Assembly: GCF_014904795.1 (NCBI RefSeq)
Contig: NZ_JACZFS010000034.1
Coordinates: 1-48,282, forward strand
From: Nisaea nitritireducens
GTDB lineage: Bacteria; Pseudomonadota; Alphaproteobacteria; Thalassobaculales; Thalassobaculaceae
DNA: 48,282 nucleotides
Direction of reading: 5' to 3'
The first letter of the stretch is position 1. Every line of letters begins with the position of its first letter. The notes below the pieces were generated by a model. That model saw nothing but the letters and a program-made list of their open reading frames with translations. It made no database searches and was not told the origin of the DNA. Shown here piece by piece: positions 35,123 through 46,424 of this stretch. The position numbers were made by a program, and so were the translations under genes.

Positions 35123-35389
35123 ATGGCCCATAAAAAGGCAGGCGGTAGTTCCCGTAACGGTCGCGATTCCGCCGGACGCCGTCTTGGCGTCAAGAAATTC
35201 GGTGGCGAAGCCGTGATCCCGGGCAACATCATCATCCGGCAGCGGGGCACCAAGTTCCATCCGGGCGAGAATGTCGGCATGGGACGTGACCACACCCTGT
35301 TCGCGCTGTCGGAAGGCAAGGTTGCTTTCCGCCGGAAGAGCAACGGCCGCACCTTCGTGGAAGTGGCGCTGGCTGAAGCAGCAGAATAA
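35123..35389 (+). CDS. rpmA: 50S ribosomal protein L27
   Basis: 88 residues. The sequence [28 protein letters not shown] is the universal L27 start, whose flexible N-terminus reaches the peptidyl-transferase centre; [29 protein letters not shown] follows. AAGGAG lies six bases before ATG 35123. There is no N-terminal extension of the kind cleaved in Firmicutes. It is the second gene of the rplU-rpmA unit, and a good intrinsic terminator follows at 35429. Confidence 0.98.
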   Translation: MAHKKAGGSSRNGRDSAGRRLGVKKFGGEAVIPGNIIIRQRGTKFHPGENVGMGRDHTLFALSEGKVAFRRKSNGRTFVEVALAEAAE

Positions 35390-35428
35390 CGCCGCACCCG
35401 CTTCCGGGCGGGTCACGGCTGCGGATGA

Positions 35429-35458
35429 GGGAACGGTCCTTTGGCTGTTCCCTTTTTT
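35429..35458 (+). terminator. Intrinsic terminator after rpmA
   Basis: GGGAACGG (35429-35436) pairs with CTGTTCCC (35445-35452), eight pairs including one G-U, around an eight-base loop. Six T follow directly (35453-35458). It separates rplU-rpmA from obgE, 55 bases on, implying partial read-through or a separate obgE promoter. Confidence 0.82.
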
Positions 35459-35506
35459 CGTGCCCGAATTCCGGATCTCTGGGCCGGGCCGGGTATTACT
35501 GGATGA

Positions 35507-37758
<2,252 letters not shown>

Positions 37759-37797
37759 CCGGCGCGCACCGAAGGAAATTTGGGAGCAAGCGGACCC

Positions 37798-39087
37798 ATG
37801 GCCATTCTTGAGATCGACAGCACGGATAATGGCGACATTGCCGGGATGATGTCCGGCCTCGGCGCAGCCGCGCGTGAGGCCTCAGCCGCCCTCGCCGTTG
37901 CGACAACGGAACAAAAAAATGCGGCGCTGAAAGGTGCTGCCGAAGCGATCCGTGCCTCCCTGCCGCAAATCCTGGAAGCGAACGCGAAAGACCTTGATTT
38001 CGCAAACGAAAAAGGCGTTCGCGAGTCCCTGATGGACCGGCTGAAACTGGATGCGGACCGGATCGAGGCCATCGCCCAGGGCATGGAAGACGTCGCCGCC
38101 CTGCCGGATCCGATCGGCGGTGTGATGGCCGAGTGGGACCGCCCGAACGGGCTGAAAATCGCCCGCGTCCGGGTGCCTCTCGGCGTCATCGGCATCATCT
38201 ATGAATCCCGCCCGAACGTGACCGCGGATGCCGGCAGTCTCTGCCTCAAATCCGGCAATGCAGCGATCCTGCGTGGCGGCTCGGAAAGCTTCCATTCCTC
38301 GAACGCGCTGGTCGAGTGCCTGCATCAGGGGCTGAAAGCCGCCGGTCTTCCGGAAGCCGCGGTGCAACTGATCCCGACCCGCGACCGCGCGGCTGTCGGC
38401 GCGCTTCTGACCATGAACGACACGGTGGACATCATCGTGCCGCGCGGCGGCAAGAGCCTGATTGAGCGGGTGCAGAAGGAAAGCCGGATTCCTGTCATCG
38501 CCCATCTCGACGGCGTCTGCCATGTCTATGTCGACGCGGCGGCGGACCCGGATATGGCCCGCGATATTGCACTGAATTCGAAAATGCGCCGGACCAGCGT
38601 CTGCGGTTCCGCCGAAACACTCCTGATCGACAAAAAAGTCGCGGCGGCTCAGCTCCCGGGCATCGCGTCCGCGCTCCGGGAAGCAGGGTGCGTTCTGAAA
38701 GGCGACGCTGCCGCGCGGAAAATCGTTCCGGATATGCAAGAAGCGACCGAAGCAGACTGGTCGACGGAGTATCTCGACGCAATTCTCTCGATCCGGGTGG
38801 TCGACGGCGTTGATGCGGCAATCGACCATATCAACGGCTACGGCTCGCACCACACGGACAGCATCGTGACCGGTGACGCGGCTGCGGCCGCGCGTTTTAC
38901 CGCCCGGGTGGACAGCGCCATCGTGCTGCATAATGCCTCGACCCAGTTCGCCGATGGCGGCGAGTTCGGCATGGGCGCCGAGATCGGCATTTCCACCGGC
39001 AAACTGCACGCGCGGGGGCCTGTCGGTGCGGAACAGCTCACCAGCTTCAAATATGTCGTGACCGGGACCGGCCAGACGCGCCCGTGA
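37798..39087 (+). CDS. proA: Gamma-glutamyl phosphate reductase
   Basis: 429 residues. ProA reduces gamma-glutamyl phosphate to glutamate semialdehyde with NADPH, and acts with ProB. It is an aldehyde-dehydrogenase-fold enzyme: the cofactor region [33 protein letters not shown], the catalytic Cys269 in [11 protein letters not shown], and the closing [20 protein letters not shown] 37798 has GGGAG upstream; a TTG at 37780 would add six residues. Length matches E. coli ProA (417). Confidence 0.97.
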   Translation: MAILEIDSTDNGDIAGMMSGLGAAAREASAALAVATTEQKNAALKGAAEAIRASLPQILEANAKDLDFANEKGVRESLMDRLKLDADRIEAIAQGMEDVAALPDPIGGVMAEWDRPNGLKIARVRVPLGVIGIIYESRPNVTADAGSLCLKSGNAAILRGGSESFHSSNALVECLHQGLKAAGLPEAAVQLIPTRDRAAVGALLTMNDTVDIIVPRGGKSLIERVQKESRIPVIAHLDGVCHVYVDAAADPDMARDIALNSKMRRTSVCGSAETLLIDKKVAAAQLPGIASALREAGCVLKGDAAARKIVPDMQEATEADWSTEYLDAILSIRVVDGVDAAIDHINGYGSHHTDSIVTGDAAAAARFTARVDSAIVLHNASTQFADGGEFGMGAEIGISTGKLHARGPVGAEQLTSFKYVVTGTGQTRP

Positions 39088-39118
39088 GCGGGCAGCAGCG
39101 TCGTACCGGCACCATGTC

Positions 39119-39736
39119 ATGATCAAAAACCCCAGGGCCCGCCGTTTCCTTGCCGCCGCGCGCGGCAAGACCATCGCCGTGATGGGCGGGTCCTTCAATC
39201 CGGCGCACAAGGGCCATCTCGACGTCGCGCTTTACGCTCTGCGGAAGTTGCGGGCGGACGAGGTCTGGTGGATGGTCTCGCCGCAAAACCCGCTGAAGAC
39301 CGCGGATGACATGGCGCCGTTCGCCGAGCGCATGGCCTCGGCCGAGCAGCTTGCCCGGCATCACTCCAGAATACGGGTGACGGATATCGAGGTTCTGCTC
39401 GGCACGCAGTTCACCGCCGACACGCTCTGCACCCTGGTCGGCAACGCCAGGGATACCCGTTTCATCTGGGTTATGGGGGCGGATAATCTGGTCGGCTTTC
39501 ACCGCTGGGCTGCATGGCAACAAATCTTCAACAGTGTCGTCATTGCAGTTTTCGACCGTCCATCCTATTCTCTAAGGGCCTTGTCGGGCCCGGCGGCCCG
39601 CCGTTTTGCCAGGAAGCGTCTCCGGGAGCGTTCCGGTTCGCTGCTTCGCAATCGACGGGCACCGGCGTGGGTGTTCTTTCACACCCCGCTCAATCCGTTG
39701 TCCGCTACCCGTATCCGGTATGGGGCGGAACAGTAG
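39119..39736 (+). CDS. nadD: Nicotinate-nucleotide adenylyltransferase
   Basis: 205 residues. NadD adenylates nicotinate mononucleotide in NAD synthesis. The nucleotidyltransferase loop GGSFNPAHKGHL (23-34) carries His30 and His33. WWMVSPQNPLK, ADNLVGFHRW and the C-terminal SATRIR motif are intact. The protein ends soon after SATRIR and is slightly shorter than E. coli NadD (213). It starts 31 bases after proA and stands before rsfS, the common order in this group. Confidence 0.95.
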   Translation: MIKNPRARRFLAAARGKTIAVMGGSFNPAHKGHLDVALYALRKLRADEVWWMVSPQNPLKTADDMAPFAERMASAEQLARHHSRIRVTDIEVLLGTQFTADTLCTLVGNARDTRFIWVMGADNLVGFHRWAAWQQIFNSVVIAVFDRPSYSLRALSGPAARRFARKRLRERSGSLLRNRRAPAWVFFHTPLNPLSATRIRYGAEQ

Positions 39737-39844
39737 GACAGACGGACGCTTACCCTGACATGTGCTACAAACTGGCGCCGTTCCGGATTAACGGTGCCAC
39801 ACTATTTGATCGGCTTAGCGCCATTGGCGCGAAAGGAGACTGTC

Positions 39845-40255
39845 ATACCGAAAAAAACCGCTCTCCCTTCAAGGGAAAGCCTCGTCGATCTGGCCTCTCG
39901 CTCGCTCGACGATATTAAGGCTGAGGATCTGGTCGTTATCGACCTCGAAGGCAAAACCTCGATATGCGATCACATGATCATCGCAAGCGGGCGGTCCAGC
40001 CGCCAAGTCGCCGCCTTGGCGGAACACCTCATCGAGACACTGAAATCCGCCGGCGTAAAGGGAATCTCGGTAGAGGGTCTCTCGCAAGGCGATTGGGTTC
40101 TGGTCGATGCCGGTGACATCATCGTGCACCTGTTCCGACCGGAAGTTCGCGAATTCTACGGACTTGAGAAAATGTGGGGCAGCGAGCTCGCCGACAGCGG
40201 CAGGACCGTTCAGGTCGGCAGCATGGACGATGCCCGGGAATTTGCCCACGCCTGA
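39845..40255 (+). CDS. rsfS: Ribosome silencing factor RsfS
   Basis: About 136 residues as drawn. RsfS binds L14 and blocks subunit joining under nutrient limitation. The family core is clear: SLDDIKAEDLVVIDLEGKTSICDHMIIASGRSSRQVAALAEHL and GDWVLVDAGDIIVHLFRPEVREFYGLEKMWG. The start is odd. AAAGGAG at 39832-39838 is a strong ribosome-binding site, but the codon at the right distance (39845) is ATA, giving IPKKTALPSRESL. Other in-frame choices are TTG 39824 and GTG 39794, neither with a Shine-Dalgarno sequence. Homologues begin near this point. A sequencing error (ATG misread) or true use of ATA are both possible. Confidence 0.9.
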   Translation: MPKKTALPSRESLVDLASRSLDDIKAEDLVVIDLEGKTSICDHMIIASGRSSRQVAALAEHLIETLKSAGVKGISVEGLSQGDWVLVDAGDIIVHLFRPEVREFYGLEKMWGSELADSGRTVQVGSMDDAREFAHA

Positions 40256-40334
40256 ATAACTGACCGGCAGGTGGCGCGGCGCCGATAGCACGGACTGGCG
40301 CCCGCCTCGACATCCGCGGTCCCGGAATGCATTC

Positions 40335-40793
40335 ATGAAACTGACCCTGGCTGCGGTCGGCAAAGCTCGTCGTGACGTCCATTCGGACCTGTTCGCCCAC
40401 TACAAAGGGCGTCTTTCCTGGCCGCTGGAACTCCGCGAAGTCGATATCCGCCGCAAGCTTCCACCCGAGCAGATGCAGGAGGAAGAGGCCGCCCAGCTTC
40501 TTGCTCTTGTGCCGGACGGCGCAATCGCCGTGGTGCTGGACGAGCGCGGCAAGGCGCTTTCGAGTGCCGAGTTCGCAGACAAGATCGGCACCTGGCGTGA
40601 CGATGGTATCAGGGACATCGTCTTTCTGATCGGCGGCGCGGACGGACATCATGAGCGCGTCCGGCGCCGGGCGGATCTGCTGTTCTCTCTCGGCCGGGCA
40701 ACCTGGCCGCACATGCTGGTGCGCGGGATGATCGCCGAGCAGCTTTACCGGGCACAGCAAATCCTGGCCGGACATCCCTATCATCGGGAATGA
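40335..40793 (+). CDS. rlmH: 23S rRNA pseudouridine-1915 N3-methyltransferase
   Basis: 152 residues, the usual RlmH length (155 in E. coli). It is a SPOUT (knotted) methyltransferase that modifies pseudouridine 1915 of 23S rRNA in the intact ribosome. Visible motifs are YKGRLSWPLELREVDIRRK, AVVLDERGKALSSAEFADKIG, the SAM-knot segment DIVFLIGGADGHHERVR and the C-terminal HMLVRGMIAEQLYRAQQILAGHPYHRE. It follows rsfS by 79 bases; the neighbouring products both act on the ribosome. ATG 40335 begins the conserved MKLTLAAVGKA. Confidence 0.97.
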   Translation: MKLTLAAVGKARRDVHSDLFAHYKGRLSWPLELREVDIRRKLPPEQMQEEEAAQLLALVPDGAIAVVLDERGKALSSAEFADKIGTWRDDGIRDIVFLIGGADGHHERVRRRADLLFSLGRATWPHMLVRGMIAEQLYRAQQILAGHPYHRE

Positions 40794-40847
40794 TTCGGCC
40801 ATGAACATGCATGACCCAACTGGCGGAAATCTGTATAAACCGGAACC

Positions 40848-42407
40848 ATGACCGAGCAGCTGAACAAACCGCGTCCCGTCGTCCTCTGCATCATGGACGG
40901 CTGGGGACAGCGCAGCGAGCGTGACAACAATGCCGTCGCCCTCGCCAACACCCCGAATGTCGATCGCCTGACCGCTTCCGAGCCAAGCGGCTACATGCGC
41001 GCCAGCGGCGCCGATGTCGGCCTGCCGGACGGGCAGATGGGCAATTCCGAAGTCGGGCACATGAATCTCGGCGCCGGGCGCGTGGTCATGCAGGACCTGC
41101 CCCGCATCAGCAAGGCTGTTACCGATGGCACCCTCGCCGACATCACCGCGCTGAAGGCGCTGATCGAAAAGGCCAAAGCCGGCACCGGCCGCTGCCATTT
41201 GCTCGGCCTGACATCTCCCGGCGGTGTGCATGCGCACCAGTCCCATATCGCCGCCCTGGCCCGTGTGCTGACGGACGCCGGTATCGACGTTCTGGTCCAT
41301 GCCTTCCTCGACGGCCGGGACACCCCGCCGAAGAGCGCCCGCGGCGATATCGAACGCCTGCTGGCCGATCTTCCGGACGGCGCGAAGATCGCCACACTTT
41401 CTGGCCGCTTCTATGCCATGGATCGTGACAATCGCTGGGAGCGCGTGGAACAGGCCTACAAGGTCATTGCGGAAGCGGAAGGAAACACTGCCTCCGACCC
41501 ACTCTCGGAAATAGACCGGGCCTATGCTGCCGGGGAGACGGACGAGTTCGTCACGCCGGCCACGATGCCGGGTTATGACGGCGTGAGGGATGGCGACGTC
41601 CTGCTGTCGGCCAACTTCCGCGCCGACCGGATGCGGGAAATCCTGGCTAGCCTGCTCGATCCCGCATTCGACGGCTTTGCCCGCGCGCGCCCGCTTAAAT
41701 TCGCCGCCGCAGCCGGCATGGTGAGCTATTCCAGCGCGCTTGACCCGTTCCTGTCCGTGCTGTTCCCCGCCATTGATCTGAAGAACACCCTCGGCGAAAC
41801 AGTCGCGAATGCAGGCCTTGCCCAGCTGCGCATGGCCGAGACCGAGAAATACCCGCACGTCACCTTTTTCCTGAATGGCGGCCGCGAGGAAGTGTTCGAG
41901 GGCGAGGACCGGATCATGGTGCCGTCCCCGAAAGTGCGGACCTATGACATGCAGCCGGAAATGTCCGCGCCGGAGCTGACCGACAAGCTGGTCGGCGCGA
42001 TCGAGAGCGGCAAGTACGACCTGATCGTCTGCAACTTCGCCAACCCGGACATGGTCGGCCATACCGGCAGTCTGGAAGCGGCGATCAAGGCCGTGGAAAC
42101 CGTCGATGGCGCTGTCGGCAAGATCGAGGCAGCCCTGCGGAAGACCGGCGGCTGCATGTTCCTGACTGCCGATCACGGCAATTGCGAAATGATGCAGGAT
42201 CCGGAAACCGGCGGGCCGCATACCGCGCATACCACCAATCTGGTGCCGACCGTTCTGGTCAATGCACCTGCCGGGATCGAGAGCCTCGCAACCGGCCGCC
42301 TCGCGGATGTCGCCCCGACCCTGCTGGACCTGCTCGGCGTGGCCCAGCCCGCCGGCATGACCGGCACTTCCATGTTGCGCACCAGCGCCGCCAGCGCGGC
42401 AGAGTAG
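40848..42407 (+). CDS. gpmI: 2,3-bisphosphoglycerate-independent phosphoglycerate mutase
   Basis: 519 residues. GpmI interconverts 3- and 2-phosphoglycerate through a phosphoserine and two Mn2+ ions, in the alkaline phosphatase superfamily. Asp17 in IMDGWG and the nucleophile Ser67 in MGNSEVGHMNLGAG are in place. Further metal and substrate motifs are GLTSPGGVHAHQSH, HAFLDGRDTPPKSA, SGRFYAMDRDNRWERVE, SANFRADR, FANPDMVGHTGSLEAA and TADHGNCE. Length matches the family (about 510). Its stop is followed after 59 bases by the envC-like gene. Confidence 0.97.
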   Translation: MTEQLNKPRPVVLCIMDGWGQRSERDNNAVALANTPNVDRLTASEPSGYMRASGADVGLPDGQMGNSEVGHMNLGAGRVVMQDLPRISKAVTDGTLADITALKALIEKAKAGTGRCHLLGLTSPGGVHAHQSHIAALARVLTDAGIDVLVHAFLDGRDTPPKSARGDIERLLADLPDGAKIATLSGRFYAMDRDNRWERVEQAYKVIAEAEGNTASDPLSEIDRAYAAGETDEFVTPATMPGYDGVRDGDVLLSANFRADRMREILASLLDPAFDGFARARPLKFAAAAGMVSYSSALDPFLSVLFPAIDLKNTLGETVANAGLAQLRMAETEKYPHVTFFLNGGREEVFEGEDRIMVPSPKVRTYDMQPEMSAPELTDKLVGAIESGKYDLIVCNFANPDMVGHTGSLEAAIKAVETVDGAVGKIEAALRKTGGCMFLTADHGNCEMMQDPETGGPHTAHTTNLVPTVLVNAPAGIESLATGRLADVAPTLLDLLGVAQPAGMTGTSMLRTSAASAAE

Positions 42408-42466
42408 CGACGGCCCGCGCCATGATCCGCGCCCCATGGACACGCACCATGAGGAGCAAACGCGAC

Positions 42467-43798
42467 ATGACCGGCCGGGTGCCGATGTCCGTCGCGATGC
42501 TCGCACTGGCCGGGCTGCTCGCCGTGACAGCGGCGGCGCGCGGCGCTGAGTCGTTGCCGGACGCTGAAACCCTGGATCACAATCTCGACCAGGTGGAAAA
42601 GGCCCTGCGGAACGGCGCCGCACGGAAACATGATCTGGACGATCTGGCTAACAGCGTAGAGCAGGAATTGCAGCGTCTGCGGCACGCTCTGGTCCAGGCT
42701 GCCGAAGCCACGCAGAAACGGGAAGCTGCACTGACCGCCGTCGAGCAGAAGCTTGCTGATCTCAAGACCAAACGAACCTTGAGCGCCGAAGCCCTCGGGG
42801 TGAAGAAGCGACAGCTCGCACATGTCTCCGGCGCCCTCCGCCGCCTGGCAGCGCGACCGCCCGTCGCCATGGTCGCCTCCCCCGCCGACCCGCTCGACAC
42901 CGTACACACGGCCATGCTTCTCAGTTCCGTCGCACCGAGCCTGCGCCGGGATGCCCGGCAGCTCGCGACCGAGATTGCCAGGCACGAAGCTGTTGAGCGC
43001 GGGATCATGGACGAAAAACGGCGCCTCGCCTCCGCCACCAGCGCGCTGGATCGGGAACGGGCAACCGTTGCCGCTCTGCTCAAGGAGAAGCAGGAAGCAC
43101 GACGGTCGATGGCGAAAGAACGATCCGCAGTGGTCGACAGGCTGAATGCGCTGGCAGCCTCGGCACGGGACCTGCGCGACCTGATGCAGAAAATCGAACG
43201 CCACAAGGCAGCGGGAGATAAAGCACGGGCCCGGCTGGATTCGATGGTCCAGAAAGACGCGATACCGTCCGGCGAGAGTGTGGTAGCGCCGGGCGCCGCA
43301 CCTGCTGGCTCTGTCAGCGCAACACCCGGCAAAACGACTGTTTCACCGGATTTCGTGGCAGACCTGCCGACGGGCCCGGAGATCGGTGCGAGCAAAGGCG
43401 GGCTGACCTATCCGGCTACAGGCGAAATCAGCCAGCGATACGGTGTCGCGAACCGGTTGGGCCTGACCGAACAGGGGGTTGTGATCGCGACACGCGAAAA
43501 CGCGCAAGTCGTTGCCCCTTTTGACGGAAAAGTCATTTATGCCGGACCGTTTCGCGGATATGGTCAGATTGTGATGATTGAACATGACCAAGACTACCTT
43601 ACCTTGATGGCAGGGATGTCTCTGGTCGATGTTCAGGTCGGGCAGGGCGTGCTTGCAGGCGAGCCTGTGGCTCGCATGGGAGATGCTGGGACGGGTGCGG
43701 ACGGAACCGAGGGGCTGTATGTGGAGTTTCGCCACAATGGCGCCCCGATTGATCCGCTACCATGGTGGTCCGCGCGCACGAACAAGGTAAGGCGATGA
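42467..43798 (+). CDS. envC: EnvC-like murein hydrolase activator (degenerate LytM/M23)
   Basis: 443 residues. A signal peptide (MSVAMLALAGLLAVTAAARGAES) is followed by a long coiled coil at about 30-290, then a LytM/M23-type domain from about 335 (YPATGEISQRYG). The zinc-peptidase residues are lost: the first His/Asp motif reads LTEQGVVIAT, and the second His is missing in YLTLMAGM, though LYVEFRHNG remains. This is the pattern of EnvC, which does not cut peptidoglycan itself but activates AmiA/AmiB amidases during daughter-cell separation. GAGGAG lies ten bases before ATG 42467. Earlier in-frame starts lie within gpmI and give a poor leader. It overlaps ctpA by four bases. Confidence 0.9.
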   Translation: MTGRVPMSVAMLALAGLLAVTAAARGAESLPDAETLDHNLDQVEKALRNGAARKHDLDDLANSVEQELQRLRHALVQAAEATQKREAALTAVEQKLADLKTKRTLSAEALGVKKRQLAHVSGALRRLAARPPVAMVASPADPLDTVHTAMLLSSVAPSLRRDARQLATEIARHEAVERGIMDEKRRLASATSALDRERATVAALLKEKQEARRSMAKERSAVVDRLNALAASARDLRDLMQKIERHKAAGDKARARLDSMVQKDAIPSGESVVAPGAAPAGSVSATPGKTTVSPDFVADLPTGPEIGASKGGLTYPATGEISQRYGVANRLGLTEQGVVIATRENAQVVAPFDGKVIYAGPFRGYGQIVMIEHDQDYLTLMAGMSLVDVQVGQGVLAGEPVARMGDAGTGADGTEGLYVEFRHNGAPIDPLPWWSARTNKVRR

Positions 43799-45129
43799 TG
43801 AAATCGATCCGTCAGACGAAATTCTGGTCCAGAGCCGCTTTGGTCGGTGCCGTAGCCGCGACCGCGTTTCTGTTCGTGCCGCCATCGGAAGATGCCAAGG
43901 CGCAGCTGCAGCCGACCCACGACACCTATGATCAGCTCAAGCTGTTCGCCGACGTGTTCGAGCGGGTTCGCTCCGAATATGTCGAGGAAGTCACCGACCA
44001 GGAGCTGATGGAAGCGGCCATCAACGGCATGCTGACCAATCTCGATCCTCATTCCAGCTTTCTCAATTCCAAGAGCTTCCGCGACATGCGGGTGCAGACC
44101 AAGGGCGAGTTCGGTGGCCTCGGTATCGAGGTTTCCATGGAGAACGGCCTGGTGAAGGTCGTCTCCCCGATCGACGACACACCGGCAGCGGAAGCCGGGC
44201 TGGAGCCGGGTGACCTGATCACCCATCTCGATGGCGAGCCTGTCATGGGCCTGACCCTCGGCCAGGCCGTCGAAAAGATGCGCGGCCCGGTCGATTCCGA
44301 TCTGACCATCTCGATCCGGCGCGGCGCGAAAGAGCCGTTCGATGTCACCCTCACCCGCGCGGTCATCAAGATCCGCTCCGTACGCTCCCGGATGATCGAT
44401 GATGTCGGCTATATCCGGATCACCACCTTCAACGAGCAGACCACCTCCGGCCTGAAGAAGGCGATCGACAAGATCAAGGCCGAGAAAGGCGATCAGCTTA
44501 CCGGCTACGTGATTGACCTGCGTAACAACCCGGGCGGCCTGCTGGACGAAGCGATCACGGTTTCCGACGCCTTCCTGGAACAGGGTGAGATTGTCTCCAC
44601 CCGCGGCCGCGATCCGGAGAATGCTTCCCGCGTTCACGCCAAGCCCGGCGATCTGACCGACGGCAAGCCGCTCGTGGTGCTGATCAATGGCGGTTCGGCC
44701 TCCGCTTCCGAAATCGTCGCCGGCGCGCTGCAGGACCATCGCCGCGCGATCCTGCTCGGCACCAAGAGTTTCGGCAAGGGATCGGTCCAGACCATCATCC
44801 CGCTTTCCGGACAGGTTGCGATGCGGCTGACCACGGCGCGCTATTACACACCGTCCGGCCGCTCGATCCAGCAAACCGGGATCGAGCCGGACATCGACGT
44901 GCCGCTGGCCCGCATCGAAAAGCTTGATAATGGACGCGGACGCCGGGAAGCCGACTTGCGCGGCGCCCTGAACAATCCGGCAGGCAATGGCGACGATTCC
45001 CCGGGCGCCGTACCAGCCGACGGTGATGACACCGCAGAGAAAAAACCCGAGCAGGAAGATTATCAGCTCGCCCGGGCCATCGATCTGCTACGGGGCATTG
45101 ACCTCTACCAACAGCGCATCGTGAATTGA
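43795..45129 (+). CDS. ctpA: Carboxy-terminal processing protease (S41)
   Basis: 444 residues. An N-terminal signal or anchor helix (AALVGAVAATAFLFV) is followed by the S41 N-domain, a PDZ domain (about 105-185, GGLGIEVSMENGLVKVVSPIDDTPAAEAGL) and the protease core. The Ser/Lys dyad is Ser303 in GGSASASE and Lys328 in SFGKGS, with the family's 25-residue spacing. The periplasmic enzyme trims or degrades proteins at hydrophobic C-termini and controls peptidoglycan hydrolases; its place next to EnvC fits. The first ATG overlaps the envC stop, and a second ATG follows at once. The C-terminal region has an acidic, disordered segment before DYQLARAIDLLRG. The stop overlaps the next gene. Confidence 0.95.
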   Translation: MMKSIRQTKFWSRAALVGAVAATAFLFVPPSEDAKAQLQPTHDTYDQLKLFADVFERVRSEYVEEVTDQELMEAAINGMLTNLDPHSSFLNSKSFRDMRVQTKGEFGGLGIEVSMENGLVKVVSPIDDTPAAEAGLEPGDLITHLDGEPVMGLTLGQAVEKMRGPVDSDLTISIRRGAKEPFDVTLTRAVIKIRSVRSRMIDDVGYIRITTFNEQTTSGLKKAIDKIKAEKGDQLTGYVIDLRNNPGGLLDEAITVSDAFLEQGEIVSTRGRDPENASRVHAKPGDLTDGKPLVVLINGGSASASEIVAGALQDHRRAILLGTKSFGKGSVQTIIPLSGQVAMRLTTARYYTPSGRSIQQTGIEPDIDVPLARIEKLDNGRGRREADLRGALNNPAGNGDDSPGAVPADGDDTAEKKPEQEDYQLARAIDLLRGIDLYQQRIVN

Positions 45130-46406
45130 AGCTACCCATACCAAAAATCAGCCTGAAACTGCCGGGACTTCCGTTTCGTAAACGGGGCCCGGCAGACGGC
45201 GTTGAAGACGATATCGCGGGCGGTAGCGAGCAGCCGCGAAAGACCAGCCGGATTGGCAAAATCCTGCGCATGGCCGGAATGGCGGTGCTCGGCATATCCG
45301 TGATCGGCGGCCTTGGCGCTGTCGTCGGATGGCTGGTCGTGAACGGCCCGGAAACCGTCGCCGAGCGTGAGGCCCGGCGACCGGTTCTTACGGTAGCCGT
45401 CCTTGAGGACGGCGCCGTTCCGGAACCGAATACAAGTCTCGACAATAAACCCGCGCCGATGCCCGACAGCCATGGTGACGATCACGCCATGGCCAACAAT
45501 GAGGGTGACGGTCAGGGACCGGAACACGACTCAGCCCCGGATGGGCAAGAGCCGCATGATCCCAATCAGGCCGGTCAAGAAGACCCCGCACTGGCCGAAC
45601 AAAAAGGCCCCAGGTTCGAGCTCGCGCTCATCGAGGAAACCGAGAAGGGTATGCTCCCGATGGTGGCTCCCGACGGGCGCAAGGCGTGGGAGACCTATGC
45701 CCGGCCCTTCGACGGAGATACGAAACGTCCCCGCATCGCCATCATCATGACCCGGATGGGTATATCCCACTCCCTGACGGAGGCAGCGGCCGAAGTTCTT
45801 CCCCCCGAAATCTCATTCTCCTTCTCACCCGCCGCGAGCGATCTGGACAACCAGGTCGCAATGGCCCAGCGGGCCGGGCATGAGATTTTCCTCGATATTC
45901 CGATGGAGCCGTTCGGGTATCCGATCAACGACCCGGGACCCTTGACGCTCCTCACCTCGCTCAGTGCAGTCGACAATCTCAACCGGCTGGAATCCGCGCT
46001 TGGCCGGACCGTCGGCTATGCCGGTGTGATCGGTGTGAAAGGCTCCCAGTTCACCACTGACGAAGAGGCGTTGACCCCAGTCCTTGCAGTCCTGAAGGAA
46101 CGCGGGTTGATGTATGTGGACAGCGCTGCGACGTCGCGGACCATCGCGCTGGAAATCGCAGGCACCATCCAGCTTCCCCGGGCCGTTGCAAACGCGAATA
46201 TCGACGACAATCCGGCTATTTCGGAAATGGAGCGGCGGTTCGCAGCCCTAGAGCGAACCGCGCGGCGCACAGGATACGCGCTCGGTGTCGTCCCGCCCCT
46301 GCCCCTGACAATCGACCTGCTTGCCTCCTGGGTCTCGACGCTCGCCGAACGTGGTTTCACACTGGTGCCAGCGACGGCGATCGCAAACAAGCAAAGCCTG
46401 CGCTAG
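45126..46406 (+). CDS. Divergent polysaccharide deacetylase family protein
   Basis: 426 residues. A basic start (KLPIPKISLKLPGLPFRKR), one transmembrane helix at about 52-72 (GMAVLGISVIGGLGAVVGWLVV), a long acidic, Pro/Gly/Asp-rich linker (about 95-165) and a periplasmic domain from about 200. That domain has RIAIIMTRMGISHSLTEAA, ISFSFSPAASDLDNQVAMAQRAGHEIFLDIPMEP, GVIGVKGSQFTTDEEAL and VDSAATSRT, the DUF610/YibQ pattern (PF04748). Such proteins have an NodB-like barrel with reduced metal sites and are thought to act on cell-wall or surface glycans. The start is taken as TTG 45126, overlapping the ctpA stop. It lacks a Shine-Dalgarno sequence, so translation probably depends on coupling. Confidence 0.88.
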   Translation: MKLPIPKISLKLPGLPFRKRGPADGVEDDIAGGSEQPRKTSRIGKILRMAGMAVLGISVIGGLGAVVGWLVVNGPETVAEREARRPVLTVAVLEDGAVPEPNTSLDNKPAPMPDSHGDDHAMANNEGDGQGPEHDSAPDGQEPHDPNQAGQEDPALAEQKGPRFELALIEETEKGMLPMVAPDGRKAWETYARPFDGDTKRPRIAIIMTRMGISHSLTEAAAEVLPPEISFSFSPAASDLDNQVAMAQRAGHEIFLDIPMEPFGYPINDPGPLTLLTSLSAVDNLNRLESALGRTVGYAGVIGVKGSQFTTDEEALTPVLAVLKERGLMYVDSAATSRTIALEIAGTIQLPRAVANANIDDNPAISEMERRFAALERTARRTGYALGVVPPLPLTIDLLASWVSTLAERGFTLVPATAIANKQSLR

Positions 46407-46424
46407 CCACAGATAGAATGGATC

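Noticed and set aside
42182-42466. Extension of the EnvC-like protein into gpmI
   Set aside because: It overlaps gpmI by 226 bases and gives an Arg-rich leader ahead of a normal signal peptide; GAGGAG supports the start at 42467.
40119-42623. 834-residue reverse open frame opposite rlmH and gpmI
   Set aside because: It covers two firmly identified forward genes and has the low-complexity His/Arg/Gly composition of antisense readings.
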